In this document: positions 27,290 through 37,767 of the stretch, one piece after another | Numbering within the stretch: position 1 is the stretch's first letter | Layout of the letters: every line of letters starts with the position of its first letter | DNA from: Mobiluncus sp034180645 | Lineage (GTDB): Bacteria > Actinomycetota > Actinomycetes > Actinomycetales > Actinomycetaceae | Direction: 5' to 3' | DNA length: 64,000 bases | Assembly: GCF_034180645.1 (NCBI RefSeq) | Contig: NZ_JAXFNY010000006.1 | Location: 62,001 to 126,000, forward strand | Notes under the pieces: model-generated | Told to the model about the DNA's origin: nothing | What the model saw: only the letters and a program-made list of their open reading frames with translations | Database searches by the model: none | Position numbers and translations under genes: made by a program

Positions 27290-27338
27290 CGGAAAATGCG
27301 GCAGGTTCCCCTCCCGCGACAACGGGCGAGGAACCTGC
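27290..27338 (-). terminator. Terminator downstream of the sigma/anti-sigma operon
   Basis: GCAGGTTCC (27301-27309) / GGAACCTGC (27330-27338) with an inner CCCG/CGGG pair and a six-base loop; the minus strand continues CGCATTTTCC. Confidence 0.65.
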
Positions 27339-27378
27339 TTGATTGAAAGGAACAAATATAAAAGTTTTTGGAACGGGC

Positions 27379-29016
27379 TTATTCCGCTACTGCCAAGACG
27401 GTCCAGACCCGCCCCTGAGCGTCAGTCAATAGATAGACCGGCATGTCCAGTATGGAACCGTCCCTTTGCTTGACTGGCTGACTAATCAGCCGGGCACTCA
27501 CCAAGTCGATTTTGCCGTCAATCTTGGCTGGCAAACCCTTTTGGTTGCGTACATCCAAAGGACCATACTTCGGGTCGTTGAGGCGCTGCACTGCCTGAGC
27601 CTCAGAAATGACCTTGTACTCGCCAATCTTCGTTTCCTTGCCCAGATTGGCGCGAATCGAAGCCACTCCGGTTTCTGAAACCACGGCTTTCCAGTTTTGG
27701 GCTTGTGCTTGACCGGGCATCTTAACCGGGACACTCACCGTGGTCAGACCATCTTTCTGGCTGGTTCCTGCCGAGCGGCTCATCACGGTAGCGCCCAGGG
27801 AAGCAGCCACTTTCTCAACTTGGGCAATGGCTGTTTCAGAAGAGGGCGCGTTGCCCACCACTTTCATGACACAGGGTGTCGGGCCAGGTGAAGGGTTTTG
27901 GGTCGACTGGGGCTCAACGGACTCCACCAGGGAAGACCCGGAAGGATCCGTAGTTTCAGTCACAATCAGCAATACCTGCAGTTGTCCGACCTCGACAGCT
28001 GTCCCCGACAAGTTGGCGGTATCAGAGGTTTCCACGTTGCGCTGAGCTCCCGCTGTGTTGGGGTGGCTCGGTTCCGGCCCATCGGGACGCACGGCCGGCG
28101 GGACCGTCTCCGTCGGAGTTTCAGTCGGAGTTGGAGTCCACTTCGGTGTCGGTGTGATCTCAATCGGGTCACTAGGTTCCGAAGGGGTGGTACTGGGAGT
28201 ACTAGGGGTACTCGGGGTAGCGGGGTTATTGGGGCTCGGAGTGGAGTTCCCCGAGGGATTCCTGGTCGCGTCGGGATTCGGCAGCTCTATAGTGCCGTCT
28301 CCGGGCTTCACCGGTACGCATTCCATCCGCACCGCGGAGGGATTATCAAAGCTCAAAGAGGTCAGCTGACCCACGGTGACCGTCAAGGTCGCCCCTTTGG
28401 TGTCAGTAACCGTAAATCCGGCGCCGCTCTTTTTAACGGAACCCTTCATCCCCAAAGAGTCTGCGACTTTCTGGACTTGACCAGCGGATACTTTGGCACC
28501 TTTCCCGACCCGCGAAATCGGGGCTTTGGTAGGAACCGTGGAAAAATTGCCCGTCGCTACGAACTCTACATCGCCGATGTGTTCCAAACGCTGACTGGCT
28601 CCGGGTATCACAGTCTCAGAGCCGGCGGCGATAATAAGCGGCCCATCCGTAACCACGACACCGTCGTCTTGACTGGGCACTTCACCCGGTTCGCCGGGGG
28701 AAAGCACGCTCCACCCGGTGAAACCTACCACCGTCGCAGCAGCGGCCGCGCTCAAACCAACCAGCCAGTTGCGCCGCACCGCCAAGGTGTGACGCCGCAC
28801 CGCCAGAGAAACGACTTCAGCCACCGGGGCCTGAGCATCCACCGCTTCCACCGGAACCACATGCGTGGGCGGCTGAGCCTCAAAAGCCAGACCTTCGGAC
28901 TCCATCTGCGCAGCAACCTTAGCGCGCAAAGAATCCAAATTGACGGGCAGATTCCGGGCAGGGTCGAGTGAGCGCAGAGCCTCCAGCCCGCTCATCTCAT
29001 TTTCGTGGTTGTCCAC
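27379..29016 (-). CDS. Single-pass membrane protein, probable anti-sigma factor
   Basis: 545 residues, GTG start with AAGGACGGGG upstream. A cytoplasmic N-terminus of ~83 residues is followed by a membrane helix about 84-105, then a large extracytoplasmic part. This has two similar domains (VQKVADSLGMKG and VEKVAASLGATV are related helices) separated by a Pro/Thr/Ser-rich linker. It directly follows an ECF sigma factor gene, the usual place for a membrane anti-sigma factor. No zinc-finger (HxxxCxxC) anti-sigma motif is present in the N-terminus, so the mechanism is unclear. The linker repeats may vary in length between strains. Confidence 0.65.
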   Translation of the reverse strand: MDNHENEMSGLEALRSLDPARNLPVNLDSLRAKVAAQMESEGLAFEAQPPTHVVPVEAVDAQAPVAEVVSLAVRRHTLAVRRNWLVGLSAAAAATVVGFTGWSVLSPGEPGEVPSQDDGVVVTDGPLIIAAGSETVIPGASQRLEHIGDVEFVATGNFSTVPTKAPISRVGKGAKVSAGQVQKVADSLGMKGSVKKSGAGFTVTDTKGATLTVTVGQLTSLSFDNPSAVRMECVPVKPGDGTIELPNPDATRNPSGNSTPSPNNPATPSTPSTPSTTPSEPSDPIEITPTPKWTPTPTETPTETVPPAVRPDGPEPSHPNTAGAQRNVETSDTANLSGTAVEVGQLQVLLIVTETTDPSGSSLVESVEPQSTQNPSPGPTPCVMKVVGNAPSSETAIAQVEKVAASLGATVMSRSAGTSQKDGLTTVSVPVKMPGQAQAQNWKAVVSETGVASIRANLGKETKIGEYKVISEAQAVQRLNDPKYGPLDVRNQKGLPAKIDGKIDLVSARLISQPVKQRDGSILDMPVYLLTDAQGRVWTVLAVAE

Positions 29017-29089
29017 TTCCCCGTCCTTCTTCTGGACAGCAATCGCTGTGATTACCGTATTTTGTCGTTCTATTTATTCAAGATTGGCT

Positions 29090-29126
29090 GGTCGAAACCG
29101 TCCTCAGGCCCGGCGCAGTTTCGACC
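29090..29126. repeat. Inverted repeat between sigma factor and anti-sigma genes
   Basis: Perfect 9-bp repeat GGTCGAAAC (29090-29098) / GTTTCGACC (29118-29126) with a 19-bp spacer, within the 154-bp gap between the two genes. No T-run follows on either strand, so it is more likely an operator or an intercistronic RNA stem than a terminator. Confidence 0.5.
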
Positions 29127-29170
29127 TTGCAACATATACATGTAACTGGCCTGGCGTTTCTTACACTTTT

Positions 29171-29671
29171 TTAAGAAGTATTTTTTTCAATTGCTTCCTC
29201 CAGCCGTTTTCGTGCCCGAGATAAGGCTGCATCCGCGGCCGAACGGCTCACTCCCAGGTATTGCGCTAAGGCAACGCCGCTCAGCCCTTCCCACGCGACC
29301 GCCAAGATAATCTCGCGGTCGCGTTCACTGAGGTTCAGCAGGGCAGCTCGCATTCCCTGATCCTCAACAACGAGTTGAGCAGGGTCGGAAAAATCGGTGC
29401 AATCCAAGTTTTCCTGGTTATCTCCCATCGGCAGGGACTTCTTTTTGCGGTACCAGTTAGCCAAGGTCAAGCCGGCGGTTTTGTACAGCCAGGGCAGTTC
29501 GGCTCCATCGGGGATCTCGGTTTTTTTCTTCCACATCACGGTAAAGACTTCGGCGGCGAGGTCCTCGGCATCGCTATAGGCTCCGCGTCTATAGAGAAAT
29601 CGCACTATGGCCGTGCTGTGTTCCGCAAATACCCGCTCAAACCACTGTTCATCGTGGATAGCGGTGGACAT
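29171..29671 (-). CDS. ECF-type RNA polymerase sigma factor
   Basis: 166 residues from ATG 29671, which has GGGAGAGG seven bases upstream. A TTG 10 codons earlier is less likely. Region 2 includes RFLYRRGAYSDAEDLAAEVF and VMWKKKTEIP; region 4 includes LNLSERDREIILAVAWEGLS and ALAQYLGVSRSAADAALSRA, a typical helix-turn-helix. It is followed by a membrane protein that probably restrains it. The regulon cannot be read from this window. Confidence 0.9.
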   Translation of the reverse strand: MSTAIHDEQWFERVFAEHSTAIVRFLYRRGAYSDAEDLAAEVFTVMWKKKTEIPDGAELPWLYKTAGLTLANWYRKKKSLPMGDNQENLDCTDFSDPAQLVVEDQGMRAALLNLSERDREIILAVAWEGLSGVALAQYLGVSRSAADAALSRARKRLEEAIEKNTS

Positions 29672-29805
29672 ACGTTCGGCCTCTCCCTTGACGCTGCACA
29701 AAAATAGTTAACTCATACGAATATACCCCGTAACGTGCTCATCCAGGAACCCACCACTGGTTTGAATCTGAAAAGAATCGAACCTGGCGTTGGGAATAAA
29801 TGTTT

Positions 29806-29831
29806 CGCGGGCCCGCCGGGGCGGACCCGCG
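29806..29831 (-). terminator. GC-rich hairpin downstream of clpC
   Basis: CGCGGGCCCGCC (29806-29817) / GGCGGACCCGCG (29820-29831), 12 bp with one G-U-type position. On the minus strand it is followed by AAACATTTATT, a weak T-tract. It lies 18 bp after the clpC stop. Confidence 0.6.
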
Positions 29832-29848
29832 TGCTGGCATCAAGGCGT

Positions 29849-32509
<2,661 letters not shown>

Positions 32510-32580
32510 TCCCTTTTACACTCGTAACCAATTTATGCCCCCGCGCCGTGAAAACGCGACCGTGTTCACTACCGGCTAAT

Positions 32581-33063
32581 TCACACTTCCAACAGAATCG
32601 TGAAAGGCCCGTCATTGGTGAAACTAACTTTCATGTCTGCCCCGAAAATTCCCCGTTCCACCTGCATTCCTTGATCCTGCAGCGCTGCTCCCACCGCATC
32701 GACCAGCGGTTGAGCGACCTCTCCCGGTGCCGCTGCCACCCACGAGGGGCGATTGCCTTTGCGAGCGTCTCCGTAGAGCGTGAATTGGCTAATCAACAGC
32801 ACCGGCAGACCCAGCTGGAGCGCGGAAACTTCCGCACCACGCGCTTGTGCCAGCTTCTCAGACCCGCCAGCAGCATCGTAGGCACCGGGAGCGTCAAAAA
32901 TACGCAAATTCGCAATCTTGCGCGCCATTTTTTCGACCTGTGCCGTACCGTCAGTATGCGTGACCCCCAGCAGTACCACCAGTCCAGGTCCGGCAAATTC
33001 GCCGGTAACCTCGCCGTTAACCGCGCATTTTGCGCCTGCAACACGTTGAATCACTGCCCGCAT
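32581..33063 (-). CDS. dtd: D-aminoacyl-tRNA deacylase
   Basis: Removes D-amino acids wrongly attached to tRNA. 160 residues from ATG 33063 (AGGAG eleven bases upstream); the longer in-frame reading to 33315 overlaps the next gene and is not supported. Motifs: MRAVIQRVAGAKCAVNG, the active-site strand LISQFTLYGDARKGNRPSW, and the Gly-cisPro region DGPFTILLEV at the C-terminus. It is the last gene of a minus-strand run that includes the DUF2516 and YgfZ genes. Confidence 0.92.
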   Translation of the reverse strand: MRAVIQRVAGAKCAVNGEVTGEFAGPGLVVLLGVTHTDGTAQVEKMARKIANLRIFDAPGAYDAAGGSEKLAQARGAEVSALQLGLPVLLISQFTLYGDARKGNRPSWVAAAPGEVAQPLVDAVGAALQDQGMQVERGIFGADMKVSFTNDGPFTILLEV

Positions 33064-33113
33064 GAGTTTTCGTTCTCCTGTTCTGTGCCGTTTTGGCCGG
33101 TCTGTTCCGGGAT

Positions 33114-33470
33114 TCACCAGGGCGTGGGGGGACGTTGACCGGTTCCTCGCGAGTTCTTGCCCCGCCGGCGCCACGAAGCCACGGCGGGACGCACATCCGC
33201 CAGATAAACCGCGGGAATAATCAGAGCCATCATCACCCCGAACAAGCCAACAAAAGCGTTGGGCGTCAGTCCCAGAAAGGAAATCACGAGTGCCAGCAGA
33301 TTCAGCAGAGCCCAAAAATTGCGAGTTCGTTTACCCTCCGTTGGAAAAGCTTGGGCTGGGGTAGTCAGGGCGTGTATCAAGGCATACAGGCTCATTCCCA
33401 CCACAACCAGGACCAATCCCAGCACCAGTAACGTTTGCGCCGAGTTGATGGCCGCGAAAACATTCGACAT
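33114..33470 (-). CDS. DUF2516 family membrane protein
   Basis: 118 residues with three predicted membrane helices (TLLVLGLVLVVVGMSLYALI, FWALLNLLALVISFLGL, FVGLFGVMMALIIPAVYLAD) and a basic C-terminal tail. This matches the small actinobacterial DUF2516 family, which has no known function. RBS GAGGAAA precedes the ATG. Its ATG lies one base after the YgfZ stop, so the two are translationally coupled. Confidence 0.85.
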   Translation of the reverse strand: MSNVFAAINSAQTLLVLGLVLVVVGMSLYALIHALTTPAQAFPTEGKRTRNFWALLNLLALVISFLGLTPNAFVGLFGVMMALIIPAVYLADVRPAVASWRRRGKNSRGTGQRPPTPW

Positions 33471-33471
33471 T

Positions 33472-34575
33472 TTATTTCCTCGCTTTCAAGCCCAGTAAGC
33501 CGCCCAGCTGGCTATCATCCAGGCGGCGCGGGTTTTCCCCGCTCGGATCCACGATGATGCTTGGGGCGGCACGCATTCCTTCCACCAGCAGCATTTCCGC
33601 AGGGTCAACCTGACGTTTGACCAACCCCAGACCGATTTGCCCGTCCGTGGGATGGTACGCCACCGAGGTCAGCACCCCAACTTCGCAACCGTCAGACTCC
33701 AAAGTCAGGGGGGAACCTATGGCTGGAAGTTCCTCGCGGGACCCATCAAGGTCGAAAAACGTGAGTCGGCGCGGAGGACGTCCCCGGTTGGTTAGTTTCG
33801 CCACGGTTTCTTGACCGGGATAGCAACCCTTTTGCAAACTGACGGCGACGCGCAGCCAGTCCAACTCATGAGGGAGGGTCCCCGGTTTGCCTTCACGTCC
33901 CAGGCGGGGGCGCCACAGGGCAATTCTCACGGCTTCCCAAGCACCCAAGTCCGCTTTTACCAGACCGCTCACGGCCGCTTTGGCCTCGAACTTGGGCAGA
34001 TCTATACGCGAAACTACCGCTAGTTTACGGTGCGGGGCTGCGGGGTCGTCTCCCGGATGGCTTGTGCCCGCTGTGGCGAAAGTAGTCGTGTTTCCCACCG
34101 GACCGGGCCACGGATCAGTCCAGGTCACAGAGGAATGTTCGCTCCAGAACCGGGCCGCTGGGGAGATAGCATCGCCAGTGTTCAGATAGCCCAAGACCGC
34201 AAAGTCCGCGCTCACATCGGCAATTTCAACGCGGGAACGGAATCGCATCGACTGGAAAAAAATGGCGGCACCCCCCGGTTCTTCAGTCAAAATCCACACG
34301 GCGCTGTCATCATCGACTGCGAAAAAACTCAGCTCTATGTGTCCGGTGGGGTCGAGGATGAGGGCTTCGCGCGGTGAGGCAGGCTCCCAGTTGGAGAAGT
34401 CCTGGGTGCTGATAGAGTTCAGCCAAGCCCAGCGATCCGGCCCGGAGACTTTTAGCACTCCCAGAGGAATAGTGGCGTAGCCACGGCCTTCGAGCAGTTC
34501 TGTGCCGTGATTCCAGCCCGCCTCTATCGCCGTTCCCGGCCAGATCCGGTCGATACTCGGATAGGTGACCTGCAT
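33472..34575 (-). CDS. ygfZ: YgfZ/GcvT-type folate-binding Fe-S maturation protein
   Basis: 367 residues of the aminomethyltransferase-like fold. The YgfZ signature KGCYPGQETVAKL is present (its Cys is essential in E. coli YgfZ), along with the GcvT-type N-terminus GVLKVSGPDRWAWLNSIST. YgfZ proteins bind tetrahydrofolate and help assemble or repair Fe-S enzymes such as MiaB. It is not the glycine cleavage T protein, since no gcvH or gcvP is near. It starts at ATG 34575 (GGGGG upstream) and is coupled to the DUF2516 gene. Confidence 0.88.
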   Translation of the reverse strand: MQVTYPSIDRIWPGTAIEAGWNHGTELLEGRGYATIPLGVLKVSGPDRWAWLNSISTQDFSNWEPASPREALILDPTGHIELSFFAVDDDSAVWILTEEPGGAAIFFQSMRFRSRVEIADVSADFAVLGYLNTGDAISPAARFWSEHSSVTWTDPWPGPVGNTTTFATAGTSHPGDDPAAPHRKLAVVSRIDLPKFEAKAAVSGLVKADLGAWEAVRIALWRPRLGREGKPGTLPHELDWLRVAVSLQKGCYPGQETVAKLTNRGRPPRRLTFFDLDGSREELPAIGSPLTLESDGCEVGVLTSVAYHPTDGQIGLGLVKRQVDPAEMLLVEGMRAAPSIIVDPSGENPRRLDDSQLGGLLGLKARK

Positions 34576-34623
34576 TTTTACCCCCTGTTCACCACTTTGG
34601 ACGCTGACGTGAGAAACAATCCC

Positions 34624-35574
34624 TCAAGCAAGTGTAGGGCCCTGCCCCACTAAGAGCCGCGCCAGAATGTATAGCGGAACGGACGCCGCCAGAACGGGAA
34701 TGAAAGCCTGGCTCACCGCAGCCGAAACTGTTGACGGAGCCAAGTCTCCGCTGAAAAGCACGGTCAATGACGCGAACGCGATTCCAAACACCACTCCCAA
34801 CAGCAGGCCGGAAACTAGGGCCACGGTCAGGCTGGGAAGGTGGCCTCCAGCGAAAAGCACCAGCTGATCCCGGGAAGTTCCTTCCATCACAAGGATGGCG
34901 GCCCCGGCTGCCAAACCGAAAATTACCGAGAACAGGATTCCCGTGAAAACTCTCCATTTCAAGTGCCAGTTGGCGCTCATCGCCATCCCGATGCATCCTC
35001 CGATGAGAGTGACTGCTCCGGGCACCAAGAGGAAGTACCACAGTGTTTCCGTCTCGAGCATGACCCAAGCCCCGGCAGTGGAAACGATGAGGATTCCCGC
35101 CACGTTGCCCGCAACTGAGTTCAGCAAGTCCTGCCGGGGGCGACGCACCATTTCCGCGATGAAAGCCCCAATGACTCCCAATCCCACGACTTCTGCCACT
35201 ATCGAGAAATCTCCAAAGATTCTTCCCGACAACAAAGCCAACACCCCGAATACGGTCAGCAAGATGAAAGAGGCTCGCGGGGCGGGCAGATGCGCCAAAT
35301 GCGCCCAGCCGTAAGCAAAACATACCACCGCGATGGCTGCAGCTACGGTCAGAAAATCGGAAGGAAGCAAAAAAATCAGGGACATTCCCAAAGCAGCCAG
35401 GGCGGTAATAATCTCGGGGTGGGCACAGATAACTCGCCCTATCAGGGACTCAGGAACTTTCGGCAGCTTTTCAATCTTTTCTGCCTGGTGTTCCTCCCGC
35501 CGCACGCGGCGCGTAATTTTTACCGTGTCGGTCAGCGAAGGATTCGGTATCTCCGCGTTGGGCTGGGAAGTCAT
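34624..35574 (-). CDS. Polytopic membrane protein of unknown function
   Basis: 316 residues. A charged cytoplasmic N-terminus (~45 residues, TRRVRREEHQAEKIEKL) is followed by about nine or ten hydrophobic helices with few polar residues. I recognise no catalytic motif or transporter signature. It is located 48 bp upstream of ygfZ and may share its transcript. The 5' region is unusual: a hairpin-rich segment lies between 65 and 190 bp upstream of the ATG on the same strand, so a structured leader is possible. Confidence 0.75.
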   Translation of the reverse strand: MTSQPNAEIPNPSLTDTVKITRRVRREEHQAEKIEKLPKVPESLIGRVICAHPEIITALAALGMSLIFLLPSDFLTVAAAIAVVCFAYGWAHLAHLPAPRASFILLTVFGVLALLSGRIFGDFSIVAEVVGLGVIGAFIAEMVRRPRQDLLNSVAGNVAGILIVSTAGAWVMLETETLWYFLLVPGAVTLIGGCIGMAMSANWHLKWRVFTGILFSVIFGLAAGAAILVMEGTSRDQLVLFAGGHLPSLTVALVSGLLLGVVFGIAFASLTVLFSGDLAPSTVSAAVSQAFIPVLAASVPLYILARLLVGQGPTLA

Positions 35575-35639
35575 ATTCCGATTCTCTCATAAGTTGGGGA
35601 ACTCTCAGGAACTGACCGGATTACGTGTTCCGAGAGGGT

Positions 35640-35764
35640 TAAAACTTTGAAGGCTCCGACGAGCGGAGCCTTCAACGACACCGAAACCGTAAAGCGCCTG
35701 TCGGCGCGAAGGCCGCTCGTAGCGGCAGTATATGGAGCCCGGGGCTTCTACGGACATCGATGTC
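35640..35764 (-). ncRNA. Candidate structured RNA or structured 5' leader
   Basis: On the minus strand this segment has, in order: GACATCGA (35757-35764) able to pair with TCGGTGTC (35676-35683) with one G-U; CCGTA/TACGG inside it; a GCCGCT-ACG-AGCGGC hairpin (35712-35726); a GCGCC-GACA-GGCGC hairpin (35694-35707); and finally GAAGGCTCCG-CTCGT-CGGAGCCTTC (35649-35673) followed by AAAGTTTT. A promoter-like TTTCGC-17-TAATAA lies just upstream (35765-35793). Together these look like a small RNA with a terminator, or a riboswitch-like leader of the membrane protein gene. I could not match it to a known RNA family. Confidence 0.4.
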
Positions 35765-35820
35765 TTATTATTTAAATTACCACACCCGCGAAACTTTGTC
35801 TCTAGATTTAAATTAAATTT

Positions 35821-35842
35821 CTCTTTAACTACCCTTTAACCT
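35821..35842 (+). promoter_or_regulatory. 11-bp direct repeat upstream of the DUF47-pit promoter (possible Pho box)
   Basis: CTCTTTAACTA directly followed by CCCTTTAACCT: two 11-bp units agreeing at 8 positions, about 38 bp upstream of the putative -35. Phosphate-regulator sites in Actinobacteria are built from 11-bp direct repeats, and the downstream genes are phosphate transport genes. The core CTTTAAC is not a published consensus I can name. Confidence 0.35.
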
Positions 35843-35879
35843 GACAAAGCTCCAGGCGATGCCCTCAGTACCGCGCGCA

Positions 35880-35909
35880 TTGCTCCAGAATTTACACCGT
35901 TTTTACAAT
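35880..35909 (+). promoter_or_regulatory. Putative promoter of DUF47-pit operon
   Basis: TTGCTC (35880-35885), 18-bp spacer, TACAAT (35904-35909). Start of transcription would be about 35916, leaving a ~110-nt leader before the ATG at 36026. Confidence 0.45.
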
Positions 35910-36025
35910 GAAGGCTCCGAACGGATAGAGTAGTCAAGGCTGACAAAACAGATTCTGCCAGAACTGTTAAAACCGGTTCTCAAAGTCCCCAAGTTCGCCG
36001 AATCCATCACAAAGAAGGGTGAAAA

Positions 36026-36646
36026 ATGGGCCTGTTCCATCGCGCCAAAGACGAGAGATTTTTCGAGCAGCTCACCGAAATTGCCGGCAACCTGATTGAA
36101 GGTACCGATATCTTGGCAAAGTTGATGGCTCTCCCCCCCGCTCAGCGCGACGCAGAGCGCAACGACTTGCACGCGGTCGAGAATTCCTCCGATGATTTGA
36201 CCCACGCGTTCATGAACAAAATCAACCAGACTTTTGTCACCCCTCTCGATCGTGATGACCTCAGCGAACTGGCTTACCGACTCGATGATTGCATGGATTT
36301 GATTGATGAAGCCGGGAACCTCATCGTGGTCTACCAGCTGCAAGAAATCCCCGAGTGCTTGCACAAACAGGCGGCTATCCTCCAAAAGTGTGCCGCTGTT
36401 ACCGCTAGTGCTATGCCCCGCCTGAAAACTTTGGACGAGCTGCGCGAGTACTGGGTGGAAGTCAACCGCTTAGAGAACCAAGCCGACCAGATTTATATGC
36501 ACTGCCTGTCCGACATTGTGAATAATAATCCTGACCCGATAGCGGTCATCAAACTAAAAGATGTCACCGAGCGGCTGGAGGATGCCTGCGACGCATTCGA
36601 GCATCTGGCTGCTCTGGTCGAAGGCATTGCGATTAAGGAATCTTGA
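36026..36646 (+). CDS. DUF47 (PhoU-like) Pit accessory protein
   Basis: 206 residues, all-helical, PhoU-like DUF47 family: FFEQLTEIAGNLIEGTDIL, the acidic HAVENSSDDLTHAFMNKIN, FVTPLDRDDLSELAYRLDD and VNRLENQADQIY carry the repeated E/DxxxD metal-binding pattern. Such proteins are usually encoded next to PiT transporters and are thought to control them. ATG 36026 has AGAAGGG upstream. It is 12 bp before the PiT gene. Confidence 0.92.
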   Translation: MGLFHRAKDERFFEQLTEIAGNLIEGTDILAKLMALPPAQRDAERNDLHAVENSSDDLTHAFMNKINQTFVTPLDRDDLSELAYRLDDCMDLIDEAGNLIVVYQLQEIPECLHKQAAILQKCAAVTASAMPRLKTLDELREYWVEVNRLENQADQIYMHCLSDIVNNNPDPIAVIKLKDVTERLEDACDAFEHLAALVEGIAIKES

Positions 36647-36658
36647 GGGTTCTCCCAG

Positions 36659-37693
36659 ATGGACATTTCTCTGGTACTGGTTGTTTGCGTCGTTATCATC
36701 GCAGTTGCTTTTGATTTCACCAATGGTTTTCACGATGCCGCCAACGCCATCGCCACCGCAATTTCCACGCGAGCTTGGGAACCGCGTACCGCCTTGGCTA
36801 TGGCTGCGGTCATGAACCTAGCGGGATCTCTACTGGGAACTGAAGTGGCAAAGACCATCGGGTCTGGAATCATTGATATGTCTGGATATGCTACGGCGGT
36901 TTCCCACGCTGAAAGAGCCCACGGCCTGTTGATTATTCTTGGTGGCTTGATCGGGGCCATTTGTTGGAACATCATCACCTGGTATTTCGGATTGCCTTCC
37001 TCGTCCTCTCACGCGCTGATTGGCGGCTTGGCGGGAGCGGGTTTAGCTGCGGGCGTCACGGTGAACTGGGCGACGATTACTTCTCACGTCTTGATTCCGA
37101 TGGTGGTTTCCCCGCTCATCGGTTTCACTTTCGCGTATGTGCTGATGAGCCTGGTTATGGTGTCTATGAAGAACCTGGCTTACCACCGAACCATGCGTAA
37201 ATTTCGGGTTGGTCAAAAGTTTTCCTCCGCGGCTCTAGCCCTGGGTCACGGTTTGCAAGATGCCCAAAAGACCATGGGGGTCATTTTCATCGCTCTGGTA
37301 GCTTCCGGTCACGTCGACTTGGACGACCCGATTCCTCTATGGGTCAAGTTCGCGGCGGCTACAGCCATCGCGGCCGGCACTTTCGTGGGCGGGTTTCGCA
37401 TCATGAAAACCTTGGGTTCGAGGGTGATTCATGTCAATCCGGCCGACGGTTTCGTCTCCGAGACGGTTGCCGCGGGGGTGCTGTACTTCACGGCTTTCAT
37501 CTGGCACGCCCCGATCTCCACCACCCATACCGTGACCACCGCCATCATGGGAGTGGGCGCGACCCGCAGGCTTTCCGCAGTGCGCTGGGGAACAGCCGGA
37601 AACATTGTGGTGGCCTGGGTTCTGACTCTCCCCGCCGCCGCCGCGGTTGCAGCCGTGGTCTACACCCTGTTGGAATTCCTGTTTCGGATTTAG
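36659..37693 (+). CDS. pit: PiT-family inorganic phosphate transporter
   Basis: Low-affinity phosphate (metal-phosphate) symporter, 344 residues with about ten membrane helices. The two inverted signature motifs are present: FTNGFHDAANAIATAISTRA near the N-terminus and LGHGLQDAQKTMGVI in the second half; also GLPSSSSHALIGGL and APISTTHTVTTAIMG, the paired re-entrant motifs. ATG 36659 has GAGGG nine bases upstream. It is co-transcribed with the DUF47 gene. It ends 74 bp from the convergent mutT1-like gene. Confidence 0.95.
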   Translation: MDISLVLVVCVVIIAVAFDFTNGFHDAANAIATAISTRAWEPRTALAMAAVMNLAGSLLGTEVAKTIGSGIIDMSGYATAVSHAERAHGLLIILGGLIGAICWNIITWYFGLPSSSSHALIGGLAGAGLAAGVTVNWATITSHVLIPMVVSPLIGFTFAYVLMSLVMVSMKNLAYHRTMRKFRVGQKFSSAALALGHGLQDAQKTMGVIFIALVASGHVDLDDPIPLWVKFAAATAIAAGTFVGGFRIMKTLGSRVIHVNPADGFVSETVAAGVLYFTAFIWHAPISTTHTVTTAIMGVGATRRLSAVRWGTAGNIVVAWVLTLPAAAAVAAVVYTLLEFLFRI

Positions 37694-37747
37694 GCAGCGC
37701 CGCCCACCGGCAACCGAGAGAACTCGAAAAACCGGCCGAATAAACTT

Positions 37748-37766
37748 GTGATTACCGAAAAATCAC
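37748..37766. terminator. Small hairpin between convergent pit and mutT1-like genes
   Basis: GTGATT (37748-37753) / AATCAC (37761-37766) with a seven-base loop. T-tracts are weak on both sides. Confidence 0.3.
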
Positions 37767-37767
37767 A

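Noticed and set aside
28080..28270. Tandem repeat or CRISPR-like array
   Set aside because: The repetition is codon-level Pro/Thr/Ser linker sequence inside the anti-sigma-like gene, without spacers or fixed repeat length.
27898..28971. Plus-strand open frame of ~357 codons
   Set aside because: Antisense to the probable anti-sigma gene; Arg/Gly-rich shadow translation.
34589..35323. Minus-strand open frame of ~244 codons in another frame of the membrane protein gene
   Set aside because: Overlaps the 316-residue membrane protein, which has better composition, start and helices.
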